Shown here: positions 12,101 through 23,389 of the stretch, one piece after another | Layout: each line of letters begins with the position of its first letter | How positions within the stretch are numbered: the stretch's first letter is position 1 | Source: Phycomyces nitens | Taxonomy: Eukaryota; Mucoromycota; Mucoromycetes; Mucorales; Phycomycetaceae | Direction of reading: 5' to 3' | Assembly (NCBI GenBank): GCA_022702545.1 | Contig: JAHRBC010000003.1 | Span: 3,596,001-3,660,000, forward strand | Length of the DNA stretch: 64,000 nt | Program-made: the position numbers and the translations under genes | Notes under the pieces: generated by a model | What the model was told of the DNA's origin: nothing | Databases searched by the model: none | Seen by the model: only the letters and a program-made list of their open reading frames with translations

Positions 12101-13474
12101 AGGCACATCTAAACCAATATGCCCACTCATACAGGTCTTGGCAGCAATGACACCTACTGTGGGTGGAACCAACTTGGTAGCCGTACTGCGGGTCCTGGCT
12201 ACCATGGTAGGATCCCTGATTGCATTGGGTGCCTATCTCATGTTTCCAGCCAATGGTCCGGCGCTCTTATTGATTACATGGTCATTCTCTTTGGTCTGCT
12301 TCTGGGTAACCATGCACCATCGCCACGGAAGATTTGGTCTATTTTCACTCTTGGCATACAATCTTGTCGTTCTCTACAAATTTAATCAAAGACACGACCA
12401 CGAAATCGACGTGATTGAATTGACTTGGATGCGATGCTTCACGGTTTCTTTGGGAGTCTTGATCAGTAAGTTTATCTTTATATGCTTTTAGATTATATTG
12501 ACTGATAAGCTCCTCAATCCTTTCAAGGTCTTGTTGTTACTGCCTATGTATGGCCCTATGAGGCACGAAAGGAATTGCGGAGAGGTCTATCCGACTTTTT
12601 ACTTCGTCTCTCGTGGCTATACAAGCAGCTTGTTTCAGAATACTCTGAAACCCCTCAAGCCGAAAAAGATGCCGATGCACTGCTGCTGGATAGACTCCTA
12701 GATTATCCTCCTCATCAGGCCCTTACAGACAAGGAATTGTCTGCCCTGGCCCTTCACAAACAACGACGCTCTATTGCCCTGCAGAGAGTTGAATTGGAAC
12801 TCCAGGTAAACCTGTTCAATCTACGGGATCTATTGAACCATGCCCCAAATGAGCCACGCCTCAAAGGGCCGTTTCCTGTAAAGACCTACGAGGCCATGTT
12901 GTCCTCCTGTCAGGATATTCTGGACAAGTTCCTGTCGATCAGAATCGTTGTTCTCAAGGATGTATGGACTACTCAAGTGAGAGGAAAGTTTATCTTGCCA
13001 GCCAGCAAAGAATTGATGGAAATGGCCGGAAATGTCCTATTGTACTTTTACTTGCTTGCCTCTGCACTTCAGCTCAAGACACCTCTACCACCATATCTAC
13101 CCCCTGCCGAAAAGGCCCGGACAAGACTCATGTCTAGATTACAGACCTTGCCGCATAACAAGAGTGTCCAATCTCTGCACCAGTTATCTGCAAACGACGA
13201 GTGCTTCATGGTCTATTATGCATATGTAATGATGATGGAAAACGTTATTGTGGAACTGGATCATGTAAGGAGAATAAGATGTCCTTTTTGAGGCCGAATT
13301 AGCTCCTCTTTATCAACACCTTATATCCATAGTCTAACTTTTTTTACTCTGTTGTGATAGTTGGGTAAACACATGAAGGAGCTATTTGGATCCCTAATCC
13401 CGGATGATCAATGGGCCCGTAGTTTTGGACAGTCTGATCTAGAGCGCCAAAAATACACAGGCAGAGTATATTAG
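9181..13474 (+). CDS. BRE4-like / aromatic acid exporter family membrane transporter
   Basis: Large membrane protein of the fungal BRE4/FUSC-like family (putative ER or endomembrane transporter, 6TM N-terminal domain plus an ArAE_2-type domain). Exons 9181-9677, 9759-10309, 10358-10535, 10610-11751, 11811-12076, 12135-12465, 12528-13264 and 13361-13474 give 1271 residues. About 250 hydrophilic residues precede a first helix bundle (CSFAFFLGSLFTFVPIL, LLYTLLALGVSLLSMLTAVY, VCLFVWPMTATSKL). A second bundle follows a long loop (STFTALAIAILAFIPYTR, VLAAMTPTVGGTNLVAVLRV, ALLLITWSFSLVCFWV). The loop contains a low-complexity Tyr-Ala-Gln repeat (about 11503-11550). This two-bundle layout is the family norm. 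It is convergent with the MBOAT gene, 124 bp apart. The substrate is unknown. Confidence 0.88.
11503..11550 (+). repeat. Gln-Ala coding repeat in the BRE4-like protein
   Basis: An in-frame GCACAG hexamer repeat encoding AYAQAQAQAQAYAQAQAY within the loop between helix bundles. Third-position differences and two interrupting TAT codons show it is not a pure array. It may vary in length between strains. Confidence 0.85.
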
Positions 13475-13598
13475 AACACTTTTGGATAACCTTTTGTATA
13501 TATATATATATATATATATATTTCTTCTTCTTTCTTTTTATATTTGATGTATCATCTAAATCTATATTTGTAGATATGAAGACCATGTCATTTTCTAT

Positions 13599-14885
13599 CT
13601 AGTATTCCAGTAATAAGCTGAGCATGCATTCATAGCGAAGAAAGGGGCCAAGGAAGAGTCGGCCCATAATGCTCATAAAAATCATATTCAGAAGAATAAA
13701 ACCGGCCCGTCGCCAGCCGGTTGGATCTTGTTTAAGGGACCCTTTACGTACAGTGACTTCAATCAGAGTAGCTACTCCTTGGAGACAGAAGAACAGCAGG
13801 TTCTCAAGTGTCATTCGGCGACAGACGCTCATTATGATGAGTTCATGAAATGCGCCACTTACAAAGAATACCATTAGTCCTCTAAGATTGCGGGCCAGAA
13901 CTGAAGGTGGCTGGACTGGTGCCGGAAGACCATTTTCACCAACTGGATCGTCTTGCTTCTTGTCCTGAACAGTGTTTTGCTTGCTCAAGAATACAATTCT
14001 GTGCAGATGGTTTCGAACAATCATATTCCATCGGCGACTATGGTCATAATGATTAGTCATGTTGTGTACAGAAAATCATCAATCATTACCCCCAGAAATC
14101 CTTTGGTCTATATAGATCACAAAAAAACATGAGATGGATTGTTAGATTTCTCTATCTCTCTCTCTGTATATATATATATATATATAAAGATGTCTAGAGC
14201 CATCTTACCCAGTTGCAAGAATAGGGGAATTGAATATATCAATCAGAGGAATACCAAGTATAAACTGCGTAAAACCAAGGCCAATATCTGTCATTCCGAT
14301 TGTCAGGTAGGCCTTGACTCCAAACAATACGGTCATTATCAGACTAGTCTTGCTAAACCAGGGCAAGGACAATACACTGGATGGATCGAGAGGCAATAGT
14401 GGATCAAGGATATATTTCATTCCCATTAGCTTGGCAAAACCTCGGAGTACCTTTGCGATGCCATGCATTCGTGCCGCAAGTGCTTGGCTAGTGGCTGTAT
14501 TGTATATCTCTCTGATGGTGGCATTTGATGGGGTAGCAACGCTAGGATCCAGCAGAACAGAGGTTTGGGCCCATGCCCAATCTGACAGGGTGATTTTGTC
14601 CAGGGGAAGACAGGCAGTGAAAGAAGCAACGGCCCAGGGTATACCAGCAAAGAACAAATTGGTCTTGATAGAGTGTGTGATGAAGATCAGAGGAAGGACA
14701 ATGTGGACTGCTGTGATGATCAGCCTGAGTTTGGTTGGCGTGATTGGCAGTTTCTTTTCATTGAGCAATGTCAAGTAATCAAGTGCAATGACAGCTGTAT
14801 AAAGACAAAAGAGTGATGATGAAGACAGGTAGAATGGTTCTGGCAATAGAATGTCAATGTGGGTAGGTGGTTGTGGAGGCTTCAT
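13599..14885 (-). CDS. Wax-synthase-like MBOAT acyltransferase
   Basis: Membrane-bound O-acyltransferase of the fungal wax synthase type (MBOAT_2), expected to move a fatty acyl group from acyl-CoA to an alcohol at the ER. Exons are 14885-14209, an 18-nt microexon 14107-14090, and 14037-13599, giving 377 residues. The protein has many hydrophobic helices, the conserved PKDFWGRRWN motif formed by the microexon and its flanks, and the active-site-like FFVSGAFHELIIMSV histidine motif. I start at MKPPQPPTHIDILLPEPFYL because a TATAAATA box lies about 45 bp upstream. An in-frame ATG at 14999 would add 38 residues but would put the TATA box inside the coding region. It is convergent with the BRE4-like gene. 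The acceptor alcohol is not predictable. Confidence 0.85.
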
Positions 14886-14928
14886 TTGATTGTGATTTAC
14901 AAGAAGCTGGCCAGAGATGAACAATTCA

Positions 14929-14936
14929 TATTTATA
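14929..14936 (-). promoter_or_regulatory. TATA box of the MBOAT gene
   Basis: TATAAATA on the minus strand, about 45 bp upstream of the proposed start codon at 14885. It favours this start over the in-frame ATG at 14999. Confidence 0.5.
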
Positions 14937-15212
14937 CCTATCAATAAAATAAAATAATCCTATCGCCCCCTTTTGGAGCTCCTCTCCATAGACCCCCAAA
15001 GGACTCCTTTAAGTACAAGGTATTCTTTTATTATTGCATGCGATTCCCAAAAGAAAATAAAAGAAAAAAAAAGAAAAGTAAATCTGAATAAAGCAAATGG
15101 ATGCATAGCACGCACAAACGTAAATTGAATTAAAAAGGGGTATAAATATCACTTTTGGCTGCATTCCTTTGTTTGTCAGATCGACAAGAATAAGAGGATC
15201 GCCAAGCACTTC

Positions 15213-15279
15213 CATTATTATATTATGATTATTATATTATATTATGATTATTATATTATGATTATTATTATGATTATTT
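15213..15279. repeat. Imperfect TTATATTATGATTA repeat
   Basis: Several imperfect copies of a TTATATTATGATTA unit lie just downstream (3') of the WD40 gene stop at 15304. They occupy the 400 bp spacer between that gene's 3' end and the MBOAT 5' end. I see no other feature in this spacer beyond A-rich runs near 15054-15080. Confidence 0.75.
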
Positions 15280-15303
15280 ATTTTGACAAGTTGAAAAATC
15301 CTA

Positions 15304-17061
15304 CTAGACTCGAAGGGCTTGAATTGTCTTTCCAAACCCAACTCCAATCCAGTCCGGGTTTCGCTTACTCCATGTAAGCGCATTAATCTCGGATTCAGCC
15401 CTATAGGCCAACACAGGGTCCTGGATAGAGCGAGGTGCCTGCTGATTGAATCTTGTTTGGGTTGACTGGTGGTACGCAGGACGACTGGGATCGATGCCAT
15501 TTGGTTGGTTGATATCCCACACCAGCACCTGCGAATCATCGCCTATATCATCACATAAAAGTCATTAAGTCAATAATAAACAGGCAAACAAACCACACTC
15601 AACATTCAACATTTAACATTCAACATACCACCAGTACAGAGGTGTCCTGGTTGAGTAGAGGACCAGCTCAGGCAATTGATACTGCCATTGTGGCCTTTTA
15701 CCAGTTCAGCAATTGGTGCACTTGGGTGACGGATATCAAGAATCTGGACAGCAGACGAGTCCATATGGAAGGTGGCCAGATGGTTTTGGTTGAGACTATT
15801 GAACTCGAGGCGCAACAATGGGACAGTTCCACTCTGTAGACTGCCGCCATGTCCTCCACTTCCTGCCCCGTTGGAAGGGTTTGCCACAGGGGGGGCCTCA
15901 TAAAGGATAGTCGAATGTTCAAGAGACCTTTCAAAATAATCTCTCAATGACTCATTCTTGGATATCTAAAAGGCCTGTCTTTTTCTTTTTTTACCTCAGA
16001 TCAAACAGACGTACAGAACCATCAGCACCCACACTTGCAAAGATGTCTGCAGACCCATGCATAAAGGCCACATCATACACATCGCTGTCATGAGCAATCA
16101 ACTGTGTCTTGGCCTGGCTGGTCTCAACATTCCAAACAGTGCAGGTGGTATCAATACTGGAGGTCACTACCAGAGATGGATCTGTTTCATTCCAGTCAAA
16201 AGAAGTCAATGGAGCACAAAAGTCGGTTTGTTTCATCTGGGTGGTTTTAAAGAGGTTTTTGAGTGTAATGTTCTAGGTATTGTGTGTGTATATATTTTGG
16301 CTGTAGTAGCATAAAAGTCTCTATTATGCAATGCACCCTTTTACTCACATTGACCAAGTCTGCCTTCTTGACCAATTGTTGTTGGTAGTAGGCTGGACTT
16401 GCCCTTCCACTCGATGAATTGATCGTGTTTGAATTTGTTCCATAGCGAGGATTGTCAACCAGCTCCCATATTCTCAAGATATCCCCTGTTGTGGCAAGAA
16501 GGTCCTGATTTCTTGAATCACCCTGATACAAAAAGCCGGGCAGACTAGAGGCATTACATTACATTCTGAATAAACACCACCTCCACCTCCACCAAAACAC
16601 CAGACATTATGGTCACACTTGTGTGTGTGTGTGTGTAGAATTTAGCTGTGTGAATTGTAATTTACCCTGTGTGGCTCCCAGAGCACTTTGGTGATTGGGT
16701 AGTAGGATTCAGCTTCTGCGACAGGCGTAAAGTCCTTTTGGCCAGCTTCATATCCACCACTCAACATGTCCGTGCGAGCAATGATTTGAAGCTAAGAAAT
16801 GCAGGCAGTCAGATATCAATAATCTGGTCCATCTGATATTACATGTATATTTACCTTGTTGTTGTTGTCTTCAATAAAGCTTCCTACGGCAAGTCGGAAA
16901 CTCTTGCGATCGATAGGCGACTTGCACCAGTCAAGGGCATAAGTGTGCCAAGGAGCATCGTATTGGTAAATTTCCTTGGACAGAGTTGGAGCACTGTCTG
17001 GCGCCCCGGTGTTGCCATGAGCATAAGGGTAAGTGTAGCGAGAGTTTCGAGAGGAATCCAT
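15304..17061 (-). CDS. DCAF7/HAN11-type WD40 repeat protein
   Basis: WD40 scaffold protein of the conserved AN11/TTG1/DCAF7 family, an adaptor for DYRK-type kinases and CUL4 ligases in other eukaryotes. Exons 17061-16855, 16791-16666, 16522-16349, 16272-15995, 15927-15629 and 15542-15304 give 440 residues. Family landmarks include [18 protein letters not shown] at the N-terminus, [36 protein letters not shown] with [27 protein letters not shown], and [16 protein letters not shown] at the C-terminus. The exon 3 acceptor was chosen so that WEPHR joins GDSRNQDLL in frame; the nearer upstream AG would introduce a stop. It is divergent from the GT31 gene across an 841 bp spacer. Confidence 0.93.
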
Positions 17062-17902
17062 TGTGAATGAATATTAGGTTGATTCAAGAGAGAGAGAGAT
17101 AGGGCAAGACACAGCTGTGTCAAGTAGGTAAATGAAGACTAATGAATAAGGAAGAAAGAGGAGACTAGGAGACGAGTGAACGGGATCGGCCCTTTGAAAC
17201 AAAAAGGAGACGTCATCCTAGAATACATAGTTACTCAATTGCCCTTTTTTAGCCTTGTAAGCAACATACCAAAAAAGACGTTTGGTATATGTAATACACT
17301 CTTGGCTTTAGATTCGGTAGCATTGTCGAGATCTTATCTAGACAATGTACAGTGTAATGTAATGTAATGTATTGAATTTATTAGTTTTTGAGGCCATTAG
17401 CCAAATGTTGGTTCCAAAATATACTGTTGTGCTTTATTATTGTAAAGGGATCCACAATAGCCAACATACGTTGTTATACATATAATCTGGACCAGTTGGC
17501 CATATTCTGGTTCCCGTAATAATAATAATATAAAAAAAGCGGCAATAGTTTATATACATATAGTTTCTAGACCCTTTTTTCTCTCTCAATACTATATTAA
17601 GATCCAAAGACCTCCATTGTAGGACAAAATGGTTGGGCGAAAATCACATATACTTTATTGGAGGACATTAGACATTCATGATACACCAGGCACCTATTTT
17701 GTACTCTGGGATCTCTCCAATGAAGGCCCTTACCTGGACAAGGTTACACGCGCTTCTCGCCAGCTGAAAACGACATCCCGCTCTCTGGAAACAAGACAAA
17801 TAAATAACAGAACAACTCTTCCGAGATTAATGTGTTCATGAGTGAATATTGAATCGGCCTAATCTCTCATACTATTGCTGAAATCTCGATCATTTTCACC
17901 TC
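17062..17902. other. Divergent spacer WD40/GT31 with an unassigned short ORF
   Basis: Contains TG/GT and TAATG short repeats near 17340-17370 and a plus-strand frame 17629-17841 (MVGRKSHILYWRTLDIHDTP onward, 70 codons, stop at TGA). The frame could be an upstream exon or uORF of the GT31 transcript, but I could not join it to the next exon in frame with a convincing donor, so I leave it out of the gene. Confidence 0.4.
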
Positions 17903-19619
17903 ATGCCAACAGTCAGTATACAATAATCTCCTTCTTCATACTCATCTCTAAAATCTATTGTCCTTAGCCTCATGGCCTTCCTGCCTATAGGCACAGATCA
18001 CTGTCACTGACAGCCCTCAACGTACCACGTCGATTCCATCTACCAATCATCCTCTTACGTGCACTATGCATATTACCTTCTTTTATTGGCATTATCAGAA
18101 ACCTTGCCCGGGCATGGATCCAACCTCCCTTTGATGACACTGGTCTATTCGACAACAAAAGTACCACCGTAGTCTACAGTTTGGCAATCTTATGGGTAAG
18201 CAAAAGGAAAAAAGGAAAACACATGTTACCTGGCAACATAACCTCACATCTCAAAAGTGTGCATTAGCTGGGTACTGGAGCTGGATTCTTACCACAAGTA
18301 TGTTGCGACGATGGCTGTACCATTACGAGCTCAGCAGTGCCATTGTGCGCCTGACTGCGCTTACGTTTATCAACTGGTCTTGCTCTGCCTTTATTAGCTC
18401 GCATTACGGAGCAGATGAGCCGATCAGAAAATGGATGACCATCTGCCTTATCTTTCTGGTATCAAATGTCCTCAAACTCAGGTTTGCATCGAATGCAAAA
18501 TATCATCCCAAATCAGATGACACACAACAGGAGCCACGGATTACTCATCGGTCAACAGCCGTAAAGGTGTTGATTCTACCCTTTGCATTCGTGGTATTCC
18601 TCACAATGTTTACATCCTTGCATAAAATCAACTCCATTCGAACTCATTCGGCAGAGATCGTCCATTATAAGCTGGAAACTCCTGTGGCCACTCGACATAC
18701 TGAGCTAGCAGAGGCAAAAGTGCGTGTCATGGTGTTTGTCATATCAGCCTGGACACCCAAAAGTCTTGAGAAGCGACAGACATTTAGAGAGACATCACTC
18801 CAGTTGAAGCCGGTAGACGACGACCAGGTGTCGTACTTTTATCGCTTTATTCTGGGTGAACCCCCCTCTGAAGAAGTTCGCCTGAAGATGGGACCAAAGA
18901 TCGAGGCTGAGAATGCGGCCAACAAAGACATGTTGATCCTGCCTTGCTCAGATCTCTACAATGATCTCAGCAAAAAGGTGTATCAGACCATGGTTTGGTC
19001 TGACCAGTGGAACTTTGATTATCTCATCAAAACTGACGACGATATCTTTGTTCGTTGGGACACCATCACTAAAGAGTTCTCTGCAATGGGTCGCCAGAAC
19101 CGTTACTGGCGTGGGCTTAGCTACTGGAATATGCCTCCGATCCGTAATAATGACAACAAGAATGCCGAAATGGACTACACTCTGCCTATATTCCCACCTT
19201 ACACTGCCGGTGCTCTCTATATCCTCTCGCGTGATGTTGTTCGTCTTATTGCCGGGGTTGGGGGACCTAGGATGTTTGTCCGTAACGAGGATCAGAATCT
19301 GGGTATCTGGTTATTCCCTTATAACATCAAGCCTATTCTGGATCGTCGTATTCAGCAGATTGATGTGTGTGAAGAAGACATGATTGCTAAGCATTTTGGT
19401 GATTTTGGTGAGCCAGATGCCATTGGTGGAACGATGCATCAGATGCTTGATAATCTGCGTAGTGGTCGTAAGATGTGTACTGGATTCCGGTCTAGTGTGT
19501 GTGGTCTGTGCTATCCTTGCTATGGAAAAGGCAACCACTGGAAAGATTGGAACTTTGATTGTGACTCTGTCAAGGGTGTCACTCTTCTCAAACAACCGCA
19601 ATGGTCGGTCGTAGACTAG
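17903..19619 (+). CDS. GT31-family glycosyltransferase with multi-span N-terminus
   Basis: Galactosyltransferase-like (GT31, beta-1,3-galactosyltransferase fold) Golgi enzyme. The secure parts are exon 17968-18195 and exon 18258-19619 (454 codons). A short first exon 17903-17911 (MPT) gives an in-frame start with a weak donor, 532 residues in total. Catalytic-domain landmarks are VRVMVFVISAWTPKSLEKRQ with the TFRETS motif, the metal-binding DDD in YLIKTDDDIFVRWDT (about residues 339-341), YTAGALYILSRDVVRLIAG, and a late acidic NEDQNLGIWL. A Cys-rich end follows (CGLCYPCYGKGNHW). About 170 residues before the catalytic domain hold four to five hydrophobic helices, instead of the single signal anchor usual for GT31. 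Donor sugar and acceptor are unknown. Confidence 0.82.
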
Positions 19620-20359
19620 ACAAGCAAACAAAACACAAAACACAAACAAAAATCACAATCTGCACAGAAATGTCTGATCTTTAGCATGTATATCAATCAT
19701 AAAAATCTCTTGTTTCATTTTAGTTGTTAAAGAAAAGGAGCAGCAATCCAAGAGGTGAATAAATGTGGGTCTTTATTAAATGGGGGGTTTTTTTTTTATA
19801 TCTGGCCCTCGCAAATGAGCAGACTTGAAATACAACTGAAGAACAGTATGTTGGGGTCGGCCAGTGGCATACTTTATATATTTTTTTAATAAATACATTC
19901 CAAGTCCATTTGCTGCGAGACTATAGTTATCAAATGTACCCCACATTACCTTTATATATATATATAAACTTGTAGGCTTCTAGAACATTTGATCAATGGA
20001 ATGACTGAAAGATAAAACTGATTCTAGTTTATAATAAATCCTTTGAATAAAGTAAAGCAATTTGGTCAATTTCTAAATCCTTTCAAGGTTAACTTTGAGA
20101 TCCCTGGTCAAAGAGACCAAGAGACCAAGAGACCAAGAGACTTTTGACTTTTAATGAGAAATAATACTTTTGTATTTTAATCATTGTTCTTCAAATTTTG
20201 CCCATGAAATGCACCATTATAGGGCATACACACTGCGACTATATATCCTTCCCCGCATTCATTACACAATCATCGTGCACTATAAAATATAATCAAACGT
20301 GTGTATGATTTAAAGATTAAAAAAGCGAAAGGAATGAAGATTGGTTTATTTTACAAACA
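19620..20359. other. 3' spacer between GT31 and the C2H2 gene
   Basis: AT-rich convergent spacer. It holds a poly-T run near 19788-19798, a (TA)n run near 19953-19966 and an 8-bp tandem repeat at about 20110-20141. No reading frame of note. Confidence 0.5.
20110..20141. repeat. Octamer tandem repeat AAGAGACC, about four units
   Basis: The unit AAGAGACC is repeated nearly four times without mismatch in the spacer downstream of the GT31 gene. A short minisatellite with no evident function. Confidence 0.9.
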
Positions 20360-21093
20360 CTAGGGTGAGCCTTGTGAAGGTTCCAAGCGGTGGACGCGTA
20401 AATGGCGCCGCATATTACTTTGAACACTAAACCTCCGACCACACCCTTTGGATGTGCAGATATAAGGCTTTTCGCCTGTATGAGAGTAGACATGTGTGCG
20501 CAATGACGAAGGCCGCATGAACCTTTTTGAGCAATAGGAGCATTTGTATTTTCCAGTATCCTGACCGGGAGATTCCAATGCCTGCTCTCCATCAGATTCG
20601 CTCTCGTCTACTGAAAGTCTTCGGGAATAAGAATAGACCCTTTCTGGATCAGATCTAGATCTTCTCCAAGAGGCTTCTTGAACAGCTAATCCTGAACAAG
20701 GCTTTGGCAAAGACTGTTCGTTTGGTGTCTCTTCCGAATGTTTAGGCGCACCCAAACCAAGAGACATCATTTGAAGTGGCAGTCCCGAGGGCACTGGTAA
20801 AACAAAAGGAGATGTTGGTCGTCGAGAAAAGGATAGTTTTGGAAGTGCTGTGTAGATTGGACTTTTGTATTCTAGCTGGTGAGAAGTGTTTGGAACCCGG
20901 CATGGGAAAGGTGCTTGAATATTGTCTATTGGATATTGACAGTTTGGTTCAAATGTCGGCCCTAGTTTACAGAACAATATGAGATTGTTAGAGAATAACA
21001 CTGAGATGTACGGTCTTGAAATAACTTGCGATATGGTGCGGGTACACCTTCAAGAAGATGTCGAATCGATGGAAGGTTTTGAAGGTGTTGCAT
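20360..21093 (-). CDS. Two-finger C2H2 transcription factor
   Basis: Nuclear DNA-binding protein inferred from two adjacent C2H2 zinc fingers at its C-terminal end. Finger 1 is YKCSYCSKRFMRPSSLRTHV and ends HTGEKPY. Finger 2 is CTSKGCGRRFSVQSNMRRHL with final HRVH-type spacing. The linker TGEKPY is canonical. Exons 21093-21048 and 20961-20360 give 215 residues; intron 1 was chosen so that MQHLQNLPSIRHLLEG joins PTFEPNCQYP in phase 1. The region before the fingers is Pro/Ser-rich and disordered with an acidic patch (SVDESESDGEQALES). Paired fingers of this kind resemble fungal Azf1/Msn-like regulators, but the target is unknown. About 420 bp of AT-rich spacer separate its start from the 3' end of HAT1. 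Confidence 0.82.
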
Positions 21094-21515
21094 GGTAAGA
21101 TATATATAAAAAGGTAGATCTATAAGATACAAAGAGGGCGATCTCTTAATATGCCATTCGTTCTATCGTGTAATTTCAATAATGTCGATCAAACCCTTTC
21201 CTGGCCCAGTGTCCAAACATCAAGCCGATCTCAACTAGGAAACAACATTCAGCCTACCAAGTTTCTCAGCTCATAGTAGACGTATGAAGTAATATTGGAA
21301 TCGTTACTGCCTTCCATCTCTTCATGTTTATCTTTTTTTATTTTATTTTATTTTTGTAAACCATTCGAGACGGCAATTTTCCTAATTCTTACATTCTACA
21401 ATATAAAATTCCCGTCTTTATTTCGACAACATTTATCCAATGCAACTTGCACCAACTGTAATGCTTCTCTTTGCTCTAAAACTATTGCTCATTAAATACA
21501 TATATAAATATCACC

Positions 21516-23389
21516 TTAGACCTGCTCCAATAAGTCATGATACTCTTCTTCTACACCAGCATAGGTCTCTTGAAGCTTCTGTTTCATCTCATCCACATCC
21601 ATGTCTCTCAGGGCATCCTTTTTTTTTTAGAAAACAGAATCGTCATTCCACTGTTAGATTCTGATTGGACTCTATCCCAACTTTTTCTAATACTCACGAT
21701 ATTGAACAGATAAAGCCTTTGCTTAACTTGGTTTCGATAAGCCTTGTAAGCCTTGCTGTCCAATTTATTGAGTTTGGAGAGCAAATACATTTCAACACAT
21801 CGCCTGATTTGACGCTAATCAAACAAACTATTAGACATCAAGAGCTTTTAAATAATAAAAATAAAGAGCAGCTCATATCTCATATTTCTTCTAAATAATC
21901 CTAATTGCTGTATGTATTATTGGTTTGCTTACCTCGGTCATCTTGAAACGTTTCTGAAGTTCTTTGATCTTTTCTTCTGAAACAGGAACCTGAAGTCCTT
22001 GGAAGGCATGCTGATCTCGCAAGATGCGCATATCATTTTTGTCTCTCAAATTACTGAATTCCTCGTTGGGATCTTCCACTGTTGATTATTCGTCTTGTTA
22101 GTTTATTCCCATTGGAACGGGTACATTGATATTTATATTACCTGTTAATTCACAAACTTCGCTACGGGCCGTAAAGATGCAATAGAGGGTTTGATACAGA
22201 GAGTCTATTGTTTTTGGGTCATGGACATGTTTAGAGACCTAGGATATGCTGTCAACTTACTGCCATGGCCTTGCTTCTGGTAAGGAGGAAGGATTAAAAA
22301 TTGACTAAAATAACCAAAGAAAAGGTAAATAGTTTCCCCACAAGAGTATTGCTCTTCTTCTTACCTGATGCGCATACGAATGTTCTCGGGCCAACAAAAG
22401 AAAGGATAGGCAGTACAATATCCAACAAAGTGATATACAGCAGATTCATTTTGACCTTGCTTTTCAAATCTATACATTCAGACTGGTTAATATTTTCCCA
22501 TGGTTCTACTGATAGACATTGGCCTACACTGTGTAAATCTCCCATTTCTCATCATCGTTTTCGATGTAGCTTGAGCCTTCGATAAATAGCAAGGCAAATA
22601 GTTGCATTCTGTCATGATATGATTTAAATTTTGGATCGGAAAATGTGCTCTAAAGGTGTTTTTGTATATTTAATCAACCTTTATATATATATATATATAT
22701 AAATCCGTAGTGATGTAGTTTACCTTGTAAATTTCATAGTGTTCTTCATCACCATCTTCGGTCTCCACCTTGTATTCACTCATTTTTTCACCCAAGGGTT
22801 TGAAAGTTTTGGCATCTTCTTGGACAATACGAAGAAATTCATCGTGGTTTGAGAGAATGTCTAGATGAATCAAATCATTTGATTAAGTACATAATTGATT
22901 AGCGAGAAAAAATAAGCTTTATACGGTACCTAAAGGCAGATATTCACTCAGTGTGCCTTTAATATCTGCTGGTTCCAATATTCCGGTATCATTGCTTCCT
23001 TGACCTTTGAATTTCTCTTTGTAGCTGATATCCAGGTATATTTTTAATGAACCTGATGCATAGTGAATCTATTACACCATTGCATTCGCGTCAGGTTGGC
23101 ATGTCGTTTATGTTTTATGGTACCTTTATTTGGAGTCCTTTGTATCCGAATACGGTCTCCTGTTCGCCAAAGATAGGATAAGTGAATTCAGGCTTGAATG
23201 GATCTGATGCTGGTGAATCCTCAGAGTCATTTGTCTGTCGAACTAATAGAGACTGATCATTAATGATTTGATCATTGATCAATTTTGCAAATTCATTTCT
23301 TTTCTTCATTGATTACCTAATCGAAGTTCTGTACATTGCGTTGTATTAGAAACAAATTCAGAGAAATCAGAAAATGCAGACGAAGCCAT
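21516..23389 (-). CDS. HAT1: Histone acetyltransferase type B catalytic subunit
   Basis: Acetylates newly made histone H4 at K5/K12 before deposition, normally with an RbAp46/Hat2 partner. Eleven exons (23389-23317, 23242-23124, 23068-22930, 22860-22724, 22649-22528, 22469-22365, 22304-22261, 22204-22142, 22078-21933, 21814-21698, 21617-21516) give 388 residues. Landmarks are FKPEFTYPIFGEQETVFGYK, IVQEDAKTFKPLGEKMSEY, MQLFALLFIEGSSYIENDDE, and the acetyl-CoA loop LILPPYQKQGHG (about 235-246). The catalytic VEDPNEEFSNLRDKND follows, with Glu 269 and Asp 270 matching the known catalytic pair. The helical C-terminus ends in EEEYHDLLEQV. All phases agree. It is divergent from FCF2 across 2.2 kb. 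Confidence 0.96.

Noticed and set aside
14886..14999. Upstream ATG at 14999 as the MBOAT start
   Set aside because: It would place the TATAAATA box inside the coding sequence; the ATG at 14885 sits about 45 bp after that box.
17629..17841. 70-codon frame as a first exon of the GT31 gene
   Set aside because: No convincing donor joins it in phase to exon 17968-18195; kept only as an unassigned frame.
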